DNA from: Chryseobacterium vrystaatense
Lineage (GTDB): Bacteria > Bacteroidota > Bacteroidia > Flavobacteriales > Weeksellaceae
Reading direction: 5' to 3'
NCBI RefSeq assembly: GCF_000737765.1
Contig: NZ_JPRI01000010.1
Location: forward strand, 124,001 to 188,000
Length of the DNA: 64,000 nucleotides
Shown: positions 54,118-62,457 of the stretch, piece by piece
Position numbering within the stretch: position 1 is the first letter of the stretch
Layout of the letters: each line of letters begins with the position of its first letter
Made by a program: the position numbers and the translations under genes
The notes under the pieces: model-generated
Databases searched by the model: none
What the model saw: only the letters and a program-made list of their open reading frames with translations
What the model was told of the DNA's origin: nothing

Positions 54118-54987
54118 ATGATACAGAGAACAATAGCATCAGTAATACAGGGTTCATGGAGACAGGGTTTCCTAGGAAATGGACACAGAGCATTAAATGT
54201 GTTGGAAAATATTCCCTACGAGAATTCCGATCCGTTTATTGTATTTATGGATGATGACCTGAATCTTCCCGGAGGCCCTGCAGTAGGCGGACCTCATCCT
54301 CATGCAGGAATTGAAACATTAACTCTTGTTTTACAGGGTGACGAAAAAGACCTGCTAACAGGCAGTCTTGAAATCATGACTGCAGGGAAAGGAATTATTC
54401 ATACAGAAGAAATCTCCACGGAAAAAAATGTACATTTTCTGCAGGTTTGGATTGTACTTCCTCCTGACAAACGTTGGACGCAGCCATTTTTCCAAAAAAT
54501 ACTGTTGGAAGATGTACCTAAGATCATCACGGATCAATATGAAATAAGGATCTACAGTGGCGAAAGCAACGGGCTTACCTCTCCTGTTAAAGACTACACT
54601 CCTTTCAGCTTAATAGATTACCGAATGGAAAAAAACGCACAGATCGTTCAGGAAATCCCGGGAGATTATAATGGTTTGATTTATATGCTGGAAGGCTCAG
54701 TTAGTATTGCCGGAAAAACGATCAAAACCGGACAAACCGGATGGCTAAATAAGGCGGCAACCCATGAAAACAGCCAGTTGATTTTTGATACCAATGAAGA
54801 AACCGCCCGTTTTGTCTTGTACGCAGGGCAGCCGCATAATGCTTCCGTGGTACAGCATGGGCCATTTGTAGCAGATAGCGCAGAAGATATTTCAAGACTT
54901 TACCGAGAATACCGTCACGGTGAAATGCCACATCTGAACAGCCTCCCTGAATCGCAAAAAATCCAGTATTTTAAAGAATCAAAATAA
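54118..54987 (+). CDS. Pirin family protein
   Basis: 289 residues, a bicupin. The N-terminal cupin carries GGPHPHAGIETLTLVLQGD with metal-binding histidines and GKGIIHTEEISTEKNVHFLQVWI; the C-terminal cupin is degenerate. Pirins bind Fe or act as quercetinases or redox-linked cofactors; the role here is unknown. It is divergent from an HxlR regulator that probably controls it. A terminator follows directly. Confidence 0.93.
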   Translation: MIQRTIASVIQGSWRQGFLGNGHRALNVLENIPYENSDPFIVFMDDDLNLPGGPAVGGPHPHAGIETLTLVLQGDEKDLLTGSLEIMTAGKGIIHTEEISTEKNVHFLQVWIVLPPDKRWTQPFFQKILLEDVPKIITDQYEIRIYSGESNGLTSPVKDYTPFSLIDYRMEKNAQIVQEIPGDYNGLIYMLEGSVSIAGKTIKTGQTGWLNKAATHENSQLIFDTNEETARFVLYAGQPHNASVVQHGPFVADSAEDISRLYREYRHGEMPHLNSLPESQKIQYFKESK

Positions 54988-55003
54988 CTGAATAAATCTA
55001 TAA

Positions 55004-55052
55004 AAAAAGGACACTCACAATTCTTTATGAGCGTCCTTTTTGTCTATTTTTG
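55004..55052 (+). terminator. Terminator after pirin, followed by next promoter
   Basis: GGAC-A-CTCA and TGAG-C-GTCC with flanking A- and T-tracts (55004-55041) form a hairpin. A -7 box TATTTTTG (55045-55052) for the next gene follows immediately. Confidence 0.7.
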
Positions 55053-55084
55053 TATGGAATACATTTACATGACCAATATATAGA

Positions 55085-55846
55085 ATGATGACCACGCTGA
55101 TTTATGACGGAAGTTTTGACGGTCTTTTAACAGCAGTATTCGAAGTCTTCGAATACAGGTATAAAGATGTTGAAATAATCAGCAAAGGGCGTTTTCATCA
55201 GGAGAATATGTTCGCCGAAATTCATGATGTAATTACACAGAATGATAAAGCAGAAAGGGTTTTAAATAAACTCGAACAGAATATTGGTAAATCAGGAATC
55301 CATCAGCTATTGAAGGTGTTTTTATCCGAAGATTCTGAGTCTGAAAAAATTATCTTATCCGCAATACAGCAATCTATACAGCATCCCCAGGAAAATATAC
55401 TTCAAAACTATGCTGATTGTGATATTTTAAAAATCTCAAAGATCTGTAAATCCGTGGATCGTGAAAGACATAGAATGACCGCTTTTGTTCGCTTTGAGAA
55501 AATGTTGGATGGTGTCTTTTTTGCGAAAATAGATCCTGATTTTGATGTTTTACCGTTAATACGGAAGCATTTTAAAGACCGTTATCAGGATCAGAAATGG
55601 ATGATCTATGACCTGAGAAGAAATTATGGCTTGCTGTATGATCTTGAGAACTGTGAGTTCTTTTATCCTGAAGAAAAATTAGATCTGCATCAGTATCAAC
55701 AGAAATTCCATGACGAGGAAAAGAACTATCAGACCCTTTGGCAGCGTTACTTTACGAAAACCAATATTGTTGAACGAAAGAATTTAAAACTCCATATTCA
55801 GCATGTTCCAAAGAGATACTGGAAATATCTGACCGAAAAATCGTAG
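55085..55846 (+). CDS. TIGR03915 family putative DNA repair protein
   Basis: 253 residues. MMTTLIYDGSFDGLLTAVFEVFEYRY is the characteristic N-terminus, RERHRMTAFVRFEKMLDGVFFAKIDPDFDVLPLIRKHF is the core block and YDLRRNYGLLYD follows. The family is linked to radical-SAM TIGR03916 proteins, and in some bacteria is fused to a uracil-DNA glycosylase-like domain, absent here. Proposed role: repair of modified DNA. It starts at ATG 55085, with a second ATG at 55088. Confidence 0.87.
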   Translation: MMTTLIYDGSFDGLLTAVFEVFEYRYKDVEIISKGRFHQENMFAEIHDVITQNDKAERVLNKLEQNIGKSGIHQLLKVFLSEDSESEKIILSAIQQSIQHPQENILQNYADCDILKISKICKSVDRERHRMTAFVRFEKMLDGVFFAKIDPDFDVLPLIRKHFKDRYQDQKWMIYDLRRNYGLLYDLENCEFFYPEEKLDLHQYQQKFHDEEKNYQTLWQRYFTKTNIVERKNLKLHIQHVPKRYWKYLTEKS

Positions 55847-56225
55847 CAGATTCTTAAAAATTTTAACAGCTGATCTTTAAAAATAAGTTTTAAAATTGTA
55901 ATCAATAATTCCATATTGTGGATAACTTTTTATTTTAGCGAAAAAAAAATATAATTTCAGGTCTATTTGTGGCTCCACTTATTTAAACTATTCATTTTTT
56001 GATATATATAATTCACATTAATTAAAAACTCACATTGTGGATAACTTTTTTCAGTTAATATACAGTTAATATTGAAGCTTTTTCAATCTTATTTTCCGTG
56101 GTAAATTGAGCAAATTATTCCTTAGCCAAGGAGAATAAAGGGTTAAAAAAAACATTTAAAAACATGAAAATCTGCGATATAGGTAAATAAAAATTACATC
56201 ACCACTCTTTCCTTGTGGATAACTC
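55847..56225. other. Candidate replication origin: three perfect DnaA boxes
   Basis: A 379-bp gene-free stretch between convergent genes. TGTGGATAA, the complement of the DnaA consensus TTATCCACA, occurs at 55917-55925, 56036-56044 and 56214-56222, all in one orientation. An AT-rich stretch around 55930-56030 (including GATATATATAATT) could unwind. dnaA itself is not in the window, but in Bacteroidota origin and dnaA need not be adjacent. Alternatives are a DnaA-titrating site or a DnaA-regulated region. Confidence 0.55.
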
Positions 56226-57026
56226 TTACTTTTTAAGGGTTCGCAAAGCTTTTTTTACGATATACTGCGTTTCTTTTGTCGGACTTTCCCGAAGCCATTC
56301 ATCACATAATTCTACTACAAACTCGGGTTGTGATTTGCTGGCATCATTCAACCAGTTACCTACACTATCCTGCACGTATCTTGAAGAATCTGATCGTAAA
56401 GGTTCGAGAATTTCCAGTCCAAGTCCGGGATTTTGCTTTAAAGCAATGATATGCTCACACCAAACTCCTCTCGGCCTTGTAGATTCGCTGGCAAAACGTC
56501 TCACGTTCTCATTGTCATGCATCGTCCATCGTGCTAAAATAGATAAGCTTTCATCAAGATTTTTGGAGATATCCGGACGTACCGTCATCCAGCAGATTTC
56601 CCTCACTCCAAAATGAGGATCAGAGGCAAATGGCTGAATCCTGTCTAATTTTTCTTTACCACTCAAATTATTGTTTCGTCCAATGGTATAAGCAGCCCAG
56701 CAACGTACGAGATCTGCCGTATGGGCTGAAAGTTTAAGTAGAAACTCATCGTCATTATTTTTAGCCGACAGATTAAGTAAACCAATTCCGATAGTTTCAT
56801 TAATGGTATTAACGGTTTGTTTTTTCAGCTGGTCTACATTTTCTAAAATAGGTTTCAAATATTCTGTTCGGTTATTCTGCTGGAGCAAATGCTCCAGCAA
56901 CAGTTTTTGATCTACCGCCAGCCATTCAGTGAGATTTACACTTTCGATTTCACCCCGGTTTAAGCGTTCGAGGACATCCGCAGGAATATCTTTTATAGAG
57001 CGGGCACCTTTTCTCTTTTCTGTCAT
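56226..57026 (-). CDS. DNA alkylation repair-like HEAT protein (AlkC/AlkD type)
   Basis: 266 residues, mostly helical repeats. LLNLSAKNNDDEFLLKLSAHTADLVRCWAAYTIG, REICWMTVRPDISKNLDESLSILARWTMHDNENVRRFASESTRPRG and ILEPLRSDSSRYVQDSVGNWLNDASKSQPEFV match the HEAT-like AlkC/AlkD glycosylases that excise N3/N7-alkylpurines. It overlaps the end of the peroxiredoxin-like gene by four bases (ATGA). The active-site tryptophan/aspartate of AlkD could not be located with certainty. Confidence 0.75.
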   Translation of the reverse strand: MTEKRKGARSIKDIPADVLERLNRGEIESVNLTEWLAVDQKLLLEHLLQQNNRTEYLKPILENVDQLKKQTVNTINETIGIGLLNLSAKNNDDEFLLKLSAHTADLVRCWAAYTIGRNNNLSGKEKLDRIQPFASDPHFGVREICWMTVRPDISKNLDESLSILARWTMHDNENVRRFASESTRPRGVWCEHIIALKQNPGLGLEILEPLRSDSSRYVQDSVGNWLNDASKSQPEFVVELCDEWLRESPTKETQYIVKKALRTLKK

Positions 57027-57661
57027 AATACTTTAATAAGTTCTTCAACATCCAGTCTGTTCATGTAATTTACATCTAAAAATCTGAAAATAATACACCC
57101 CTCCCCGTCTACTACAAATATTGCAGGAATGGGAAGGCTGTTTTCTGCATTCCCATTAAAATCTGCAAGATCAATTCCAAGGTTTTGATAATAAGGAAGT
57201 AAAAAATCCTGTAGTTGAAAAACAATTCCCAGCTTTTTAGCCAATGTATTATCCGCATCTGTCAAAACATCAAAATCCAGTTCATGAGTCTCGGCCATTG
57301 TCCTGGAATGATCTAAAGTCTGAGGAGATATGGCTGCCAGAAAAGCATTTTTGTTTTTTATTCCTGAGAGATTTTCCTGCAGAGATCTCAACTCAAGATT
57401 ACAGTATGGGCACCAGTTTCCTCTGTAAAAAGCCAGGATCATTTTTCCTTTTTTAAGAATTTCTGCTGACGATATCATTTGTCCCTTATGATTGGGAAGG
57501 GAAAATTCAGGCATTTTATCACCTACCTTACAACTGCTTTCTTCCAGGTTGCGGTTTTTCAGATCTTCAATAGATTTTTCAAATACGTGCAAAACTTCTT
57601 TTGGAAGCTGTGAAGACAATGTGTGATTCAATTCTTCAATCTGCTTAGCCAGAACATTCAT
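57023..57661 (-). CDS. Peroxiredoxin-like family protein
   Basis: 212 residues of AhpC/TSA type. FYRGNWCPYCNLELRSLQ holds the active cysteines, with AAISPQTLDHSRTMAETHELDFDVLTDADNTLAKKLGI and IPAIFVVDGEGCIIFRFLD downstream. Cytosolic, probably a thiol peroxidase. The downstream AlkC/AlkD-like gene overlaps its stop (ATGA), so both proteins are made together, a plausible damage-response pair. A divergent HxlR gene lies 95 bp upstream. Confidence 0.88.
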   Translation of the reverse strand: MNVLAKQIEELNHTLSSQLPKEVLHVFEKSIEDLKNRNLEESSCKVGDKMPEFSLPNHKGQMISSAEILKKGKMILAFYRGNWCPYCNLELRSLQENLSGIKNKNAFLAAISPQTLDHSRTMAETHELDFDVLTDADNTLAKKLGIVFQLQDFLLPYYQNLGIDLADFNGNAENSLPIPAIFVVDGEGCIIFRFLDVNYMNRLDVEELIKVL

Positions 57662-57756
57662 CTTTTAAATTTTATTATTTTTACAAAGGTCTAAAAGCGG
57701 ATCAGAATAAGCAATAACGCATATTTTCAACCCATAGGGATAAAAAAGTCAATTTT

Positions 57757-58098
57757 ATGAAAACAAAGGAGAAAGCTGAAGAAAATAAAATCTGTCCGTT
57801 GGAAGTAGCCGTGAATACCATTAGTGGAAAATGGAAAATTCCTATTGTATGGCAGATTAATGAAGGTAAGAAACGTCCGAGTGAATTTCTTCGGGGTATT
57901 GCTAAAGTAGACCGCAGGGTTCTCAACCAACAGCTTAATGAAATGGTAGAGGACGGTATCCTTACAAAACAATCTTTTAATGAACTGCCACCAAGGGTGG
58001 AATATACACTGACCGAGTTAGGTGAAAAGCTGGTAAAAATTCTTTGGCAGCTGAATGATTGGGGAAAATTATTAATTCCTGAGGATTCTAAAGTTTAA
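57757..58098 (+). CDS. HxlR family transcriptional regulator (2)
   Basis: 113 residues. CPLEVAVNTISGKWKIPIVWQINEGKKRPSEFLRGIAKVDRRVLNQQLNEMVEDGIL is the HxlR core, with a cysteine (C13) in the sensor position. It is divergent from the peroxiredoxin-like/AlkC-like operon and the likely candidate to control it. No repeat like the one at 54027-54059 is seen in its 95-bp upstream region. Confidence 0.92.
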   Translation: MKTKEKAEENKICPLEVAVNTISGKWKIPIVWQINEGKKRPSEFLRGIAKVDRRVLNQQLNEMVEDGILTKQSFNELPPRVEYTLTELGEKLVKILWQLNDWGKLLIPEDSKV

Positions 58099-58130
58099 AT
58101 CTTTGATATTTGTATTTAAATAAAAACCAA

Positions 58131-59003
58131 ATGAAAAAAATTATTTTGATTCTGATTGCTGCCTTTGCACTTTCAGCATGCAGCAATGATAAATCTGTGT
58201 CAGGCAGTAAAATCGAAATAACCAAGGCTTTGATTTCAGAACATTCTGTTCCGGTCAATAAAGATAAAAATACCATCAAAGAAAGATTTTCACCCCCTGA
58301 AAACTATGTGTGGGTAGAAGAACAGCCAAATTCATTTGGGTACTTTATTGAGCACTTCAGGTTGAAACCTTACGGAAGTCAGATCTTAACATATGACGGA
58401 ACTCCCATTGCAACGCAGGATGTTCATGAAGCTGTTTTTGATATTGATACAGGGAATAAGGATCTTCAGCAATGCGCGGATGCTGCAATCCGGCTGCGGG
58501 CTGAATATTTATATAAAGCCAAAAGGTTTGACGAGATCAAATTCCATTTTACAAGCGGTGATCTGGTTTCATGGAATGATTATAAAAGTGGTATCCGCGC
58601 TTTCGTCAATGGAAATTCCGTCAACTTCAGGAAAACAGCAGGTTTTGACGATTCCTACCAAAATTTCAGAAAGTATCTGGATCTGATCTTCAACTATGCC
58701 GGAACGATATCTTTAAATAAAGAGACAAAACCTGTCGCAAAAACTTCAGATCTGAAAACCGGTGACATCCTGATCACACCGGGAAGTCCGGGGCATATTG
58801 TTTTTATTTCAGGAGTATGTGAAAATAAGAAAGGGGAAAAGTTATTTTTATTAAGTGAAGGATTCACTCCAGCGCAATCTATTCATATGCTTTCCAATCC
58901 TTTTGATAAAAATATTTCGCCATGGTATCGTCTTGATGTAAATTCTTCTGAAACGAAAACTGCCAGGTATTTTTTTAAGCCTACAAATTTTAGGAGCTTT
59001 TAA
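58131..59003 (+). CDS. DUF4846 family lipoprotein
   Basis: 290 residues. Lipobox LSAC after MKKIILILIAAFA. The body follows the DUF4846 pattern: FSPPENYVWVEEQPNSFGYFIEHFRLKPYG, DLQQCADAAIRLRAEYLY, FRKYLDLIFNYAGTISL, GDILITPGSPGHIVFISGV and PWYRLD. The PGH segment resembles a hydrolase-like active site but no function is established. The ATG at 58131 is used because the signal peptide begins there. Confidence 0.87.
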   Translation: MKKIILILIAAFALSACSNDKSVSGSKIEITKALISEHSVPVNKDKNTIKERFSPPENYVWVEEQPNSFGYFIEHFRLKPYGSQILTYDGTPIATQDVHEAVFDIDTGNKDLQQCADAAIRLRAEYLYKAKRFDEIKFHFTSGDLVSWNDYKSGIRAFVNGNSVNFRKTAGFDDSYQNFRKYLDLIFNYAGTISLNKETKPVAKTSDLKTGDILITPGSPGHIVFISGVCENKKGEKLFLLSEGFTPAQSIHMLSNPFDKNISPWYRLDVNSSETKTARYFFKPTNFRSF

Positions 59004-59058
59004 TTATTTATATTCAAAACTCTTATCAACTTACTGCCATTATCTGAACTTGTTTTTG

Positions 59059-59066
59059 TAAATTTG
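59059..59066 (+). promoter_or_regulatory. -7 box of pfkA
   Basis: TAAATTTG, 20 bp before the pfkA ATG. No -33 element is evident. Confidence 0.5.
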
Positions 59067-59086
59067 TGTTCGAAATTTTTTACTAG

Positions 59087-60073
59087 ATGAAAGAGAGTGC
59101 TGTAAAAAAAATTGCAGTTCTTACTTCCGGAGGAGACTCTCCAGGTATGAATGCAGCATTAAGGGCGGTAGTAAGAACCGCAAATTATTATAATATTGAA
59201 TGCTACGGAGTAAGGGAAGGCTATAATGGGCTCATCAATGATGATTTCCTGAAAATGGGTCCCCGTTCCGTAAAAAATATAATCAATCAGGGCGGAACGA
59301 TTCTGAAATCCGCCAGATCCGTGGAATTCAGAACTCATGAGGGCCGTCAGAAAGCTTACGACAACTGTGTAAAGCATGGTGTGGATGCATTGGTATGCAT
59401 CGGAGGAGACGGAACTTTCACCGGAGCAAAAGTTTTTTACGAAGAGTTTGGTATCAGAGTAATCGGTGTACCGGGAACTATTGACAATGATATTTTCGGA
59501 ACAGATAATACAATCGGATACGATACCGCTTTAAACACGGCTATGGAAGCCATTGATAAGGTTCGTGATACGGCAACTTCCCACAACAGAGTTTTCTTTG
59601 TAGAGGTGATGGGTCGTGATGCAGGTTTCATTGCGTTAAACAGTGGATTAGCAACGGGTGCCCTGGACATTCTGATTCCTGAGAAAAAAGACAGCAGAGA
59701 TGAACTTTTTGCTAATTTCAGAAAGGCTGAAAAGACAGGAAAGGCATCAAGTATCGTTGTAGTAGCTGAAGGTGAAAAGCAGGGAAGCATCTATGATCTT
59801 GCCAACCTGACGAAAGAAGAATTCCCTGATTATGATATCCGTGTAACGATCTTAGGCCATATCCAGAGAGGAGGTTCTCCAAGCTGTGCAGACAGAGTTC
59901 TGGCCAGCAGACTGGGTTATGGTGCCGTAGTGGGATTAATGGAAGGAAAAACAAATGTAATGGCCGGAATGCGTTCCAATGATATGGTGTATACACCGAT
60001 CGAAGATGCCATTAAAAAACATAATGAAATCAATAAAGACCTTTTACTGATTTCAGAAATTTTAGCAATCTAA
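59087..60073 (+). CDS. pfkA: 6-phosphofructokinase
   Basis: 328 residues. Catalyses ATP-dependent phosphorylation of fructose 6-phosphate in glycolysis. LTSGGDSPGMNAALRAVVRTA, CIGGDGTFTGAK (ATP-site Gly-Asp-Gly), VPGTIDNDIFGTDNTIGYDTAL (catalytic Asp region), VEVMGRDAGFIAL and GHIQRGGSPSCADRVLASRLG are all intact. The gap gene follows after 31 bp, so the two glycolytic genes are co-transcribed. Confidence 0.97.
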   Translation: MKESAVKKIAVLTSGGDSPGMNAALRAVVRTANYYNIECYGVREGYNGLINDDFLKMGPRSVKNIINQGGTILKSARSVEFRTHEGRQKAYDNCVKHGVDALVCIGGDGTFTGAKVFYEEFGIRVIGVPGTIDNDIFGTDNTIGYDTALNTAMEAIDKVRDTATSHNRVFFVEVMGRDAGFIALNSGLATGALDILIPEKKDSRDELFANFRKAEKTGKASSIVVVAEGEKQGSIYDLANLTKEEFPDYDIRVTILGHIQRGGSPSCADRVLASRLGYGAVVGLMEGKTNVMAGMRSNDMVYTPIEDAIKKHNEINKDLLLISEILAI

Positions 60074-60104
60074 TTATTTTTTTATAAATCTAAAACAAAC
60101 TATT

Positions 60105-61109
60105 ATGTCAACAATCAAAGTAGGTATCAACGGTTTTGGTAGAATTGGACGTCTTGTTTTCAGAGCAATGACTGAAAGAGATAACATTGAAGTAGTAGGA
60201 ATCAATGACCTAATCAACGCAGAATACATGGCTTACATGTTAAAATATGATTCTGTACACGGTATTTTCCCGGGAGAAGTTTCTGTTGAAGGGAACGACC
60301 TTGTGGTAAACGGAAAAAGAATCAGAGTAACTGCTGAGAAAGATCCTAACAACTTAAAATGGAATGAAGTAGGTGCTGACTATATCGTAGAATCTACAGG
60401 GCTTTTCTTATCTAAAGAATCTGCTCAGGCTCACATCAACGCCGGAGCTAAAAAAGTAATCCTTTCTGCTCCATCTAAAGACGACACTCCGATGTTCGTA
60501 ATGGGTGTGAACCACAAAGAACTTACTGACGATATCAAAATTTTATCAAACGCTTCTTGTACAACCAACTGTTTAGCTCCTTTAGCAAAAGTAATCCACG
60601 ATAACTTCGGAATCGTAGAAGGTCTTATGACGACTGTACATGCTACAACGGCTACTCAGAAAACTGTTGACGGTCCTTCAATGAAAGACTGGAGAGGTGG
60701 AAGAGCTGCTCTAAACAACATCATCCCTTCTTCTACAGGTGCTGCTAAAGCAGTAGGAAAAGTAATCCCTTCATTAAACGGAAAACTAACAGGTATGTCT
60801 TTCAGAGTACCTACAGTAGACGTTTCTGTAGTTGACCTTACAGTAAGATTAGAAAAAGGTACTTCTTACGATGAGATCTGCGCTGCTATTAAAGCTGCTT
60901 CTGAAGGCGAATTAAAAGGAATCTTAGGATATACTGAAGATGCAGTAGTTTCTCAGGATTTCGTAGGAGATAAGAGAACTTCTATCTTCGACAAAGACGC
61001 TGGTATCATGCTTTCTCCAAACTTTGTAAAACTTGTTTCTTGGTATGACAACGAAATGGGTTACTCAAACAAATTGGTAGATATGCTTATCCATTCTGCT
61101 TCTTTATAA
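60105..61109 (+). CDS. gapA: Glyceraldehyde-3-phosphate dehydrogenase
   Basis: 334 residues. KVGINGFGRIGRLVFRA binds NAD, and SNASCTTNCLAPLAK carries the catalytic cysteine. HATTATQKTVDGPS follows, and SWYDNEMGYS closes the sequence. It uses a narrow codon set typical of highly expressed genes in this window (many TCT, ACT, GGT, AAA). It is downstream of pfkA and ends at a strong terminator. Confidence 0.98.
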   Translation: MSTIKVGINGFGRIGRLVFRAMTERDNIEVVGINDLINAEYMAYMLKYDSVHGIFPGEVSVEGNDLVVNGKRIRVTAEKDPNNLKWNEVGADYIVESTGLFLSKESAQAHINAGAKKVILSAPSKDDTPMFVMGVNHKELTDDIKILSNASCTTNCLAPLAKVIHDNFGIVEGLMTTVHATTATQKTVDGPSMKDWRGGRAALNNIIPSSTGAAKAVGKVIPSLNGKLTGMSFRVPTVDVSVVDLTVRLEKGTSYDEICAAIKAASEGELKGILGYTEDAVVSQDFVGDKRTSIFDKDAGIMLSPNFVKLVSWYDNEMGYSNKLVDMLIHSASL

Positions 61110-61132
61110 TAAGTAATACGCTATACGCTATA

Positions 61133-61161
61133 AAAAAACCTTCCCAGTGGGAAGGTTTTTT
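61133..61161. terminator. Bidirectional terminator
   Basis: AAAAAACCTTCCC (61133-61145) pairs with GGGAAGGTTTTTT (61149-61161) with loop AGT, ending gapA and probably the convergent outer-membrane gene. Confidence 0.88.
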
Positions 61162-61177
61162 GTTTATACGGTACCGG

Positions 61178-62026
61178 TTAATTAAATTTCAAGAAATTAT
61201 ATCCTATCCCTAATCCAAGCCAGGGAACCCCATTAAAATTCCAATTCTTCCTGTTGCTTGTTGGCAAATCAAACCCTAAAGCAATCATTAGTGTAAAATC
61301 ATTATAATGATACCCCAGTGAGCCACCCAATGAGATTGCAGCCACATTACCTTTAGCAATACCATTCTGAGACAATGAAGTATTGTTTTCATCTAATTCA
61401 ATTTTAGAAATACCAGCCAATCCATTTACAGAAAATCCGGTCTTATACTCTCTTGGTTTCTCTTCATTTGGAAGTTTTACAAATCTTGAATTTCCAAATT
61501 TATATCCCACATTAATCATGGCATTCAAACTCGTTTCAATGTTTCCTATCTTACTATCCATGTACCATTTAACGGGTAAAGTGATTAGTCCAACTTGTAT
61601 AGATCTATAAGGGAAACCGTAATTCACACGATCCTTCATTTTTATATATACGTCATTTTCATCAAAAAACTTGTTGGTTTTAGAGTTGTAATTAAAGTAC
61701 CACGGATAAATCATTATTTTCTTGTCTACAACTTTTAAATTTGCAGTAATTATACTGCCAGCATCAATTCCTGTCTCAGATTCGTTTAATGTAACAAATG
61801 ATCTTTCTTCAGGCTGCTTTTTTAAAGTATCTTCTTCGAAAGAAATAATCTGCCTATTAGCGCTGTATTTGATATTTTTTCTAACAACAGAATCAGTTTT
61901 TTTCTTCGCTGCTGTATATACAAAACAGTCTAAAGCGACACTATTTCTTTCTTTAAAGGATTTTTGATCCTGTCCTAAGACCATTCCCGCCCAAAACAGG
62001 AAAAATAAAAATACAATTGTTTTCAT
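61178..62026 (-). CDS. Outer-membrane or envelope protein of unknown function
   Basis: 282 residues. I start at the ATG at 62026, giving signal peptide MKTIVFLFFLFWAGMVLGQ; an earlier start would add 14 residues without a reason. The C-terminal half has beta-strand-like segments (GFPYRSIQVGLITLPVKWYM, SLNAMINVGYKFG, AAISLGGSLGYHYNDFTLMIALGFDLP, PWLGLGIGYNFLKF) as in small barrels. The family is not recognised. Its promoter shares an element with a second minus-strand promoter at 62368-62420. Confidence 0.65.
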   Translation of the reverse strand: MKTIVFLFFLFWAGMVLGQDQKSFKERNSVALDCFVYTAAKKKTDSVVRKNIKYSANRQIISFEEDTLKKQPEERSFVTLNESETGIDAGSIITANLKVVDKKIMIYPWYFNYNSKTNKFFDENDVYIKMKDRVNYGFPYRSIQVGLITLPVKWYMDSKIGNIETSLNAMINVGYKFGNSRFVKLPNEEKPREYKTGFSVNGLAGISKIELDENNTSLSQNGIAKGNVAAISLGGSLGYHYNDFTLMIALGFDLPTSNRKNWNFNGVPWLGLGIGYNFLKFN

Positions 62027-62042
62027 GGCTATTAGTTTTATA

Positions 62043-62095
62043 CAAAGTTTGGAATTCCAGGAATACAAGTAAATAACCCTTTTGGGTGATTTTGA
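62043..62095 (-). promoter_or_regulatory. Promoter element P1 (CAAAA-N5-CAAAAGGG-N26-AAACTTTG)
   Basis: Minus-strand element ending at AAACTTTG (62050-62043), with CAAAAGGG at 62084-62077 and CAAAA at 62094-62090. The -7-like box ends 16 bp before the gene start, and the leader contains AACTAATAGCC. The spacing is exactly that of P2. Confidence 0.6.
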
Positions 62096-62131
62096 ACATC
62101 AGAATAAAAAAATAAGACGTATCTAAAAAGG

Positions 62132-62157
62132 AAAAAGCCTCCCAGCAACGAGAGGCT
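62132..62157 (-). terminator. Minus-strand terminator of the P2 transcript
   Basis: AGCCTCTC and GGGAGGCT on the minus strand form an 8-bp stem with one U-G pair, loop GTTGCT, then five U. The U-G pair is a C-A mismatch on the plus strand. A second, weaker hairpin (ACCGTT/AACGGT, 62237-62253) lies upstream. Confidence 0.65.
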
Positions 62158-62360
62158 ATTAGTTTATCATTTTCAAACAACTAAAAAAGAAAAGAGTAAA
62201 CTGTTTTTATAACATTCATTATTAGCGTATGGTAAAACCGTTCTTATAACGGTCCATCAATAGTCTGACGATCAATATTTTCTGATTAAAAATAGATTAC
62301 AGAAAAAATTTAATTATTAAACAAAACGGGACAGAATAAATTGAGCTGCCATGGTTATTA
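62132..62360 (-). ncRNA. Probable short RNA from promoter P2, with a possible 11-residue leader peptide
   Basis: Starting just after P2 and ending at the terminator near 62132, this ~230-nt transcript has no gene longer than an 11-codon frame: MAAQFILSRFV, ATG at 62352 and stop at 62317. It could be a leader peptide of the downstream gene or an unrelated RNA. The gene at 61178-62026 has its own promoter, so the RNA need not be its leader. Confidence 0.35.
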
Positions 62361-62367
62361 GTTATTA

Positions 62368-62420
62368 CAAAGTTTAGAATTTTATCAAAGTAAAAAAATC
62401 CCCCTTTTGTGGTATTTTGT
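62368..62420 (-). promoter_or_regulatory. Promoter element P2 (CAAAA-N5-CAAAAGGG-N26-AAACTTTG)
   Basis: Minus strand: CAAAA (62419-62415), CAAAAGGG (62409-62402), 26 bp, AAACTTTG (62375-62368), 15 bp before an ATG. Spacing between the blocks is identical to P1, although the bases between are largely different. It lies 38 bp from the divergent LuxR start, so it may also serve as that gene's operator. Confidence 0.6.
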
Positions 62421-62457
62421 AAGTATTTTAGTTATTTTAGCGTAAAACTATTTATTC

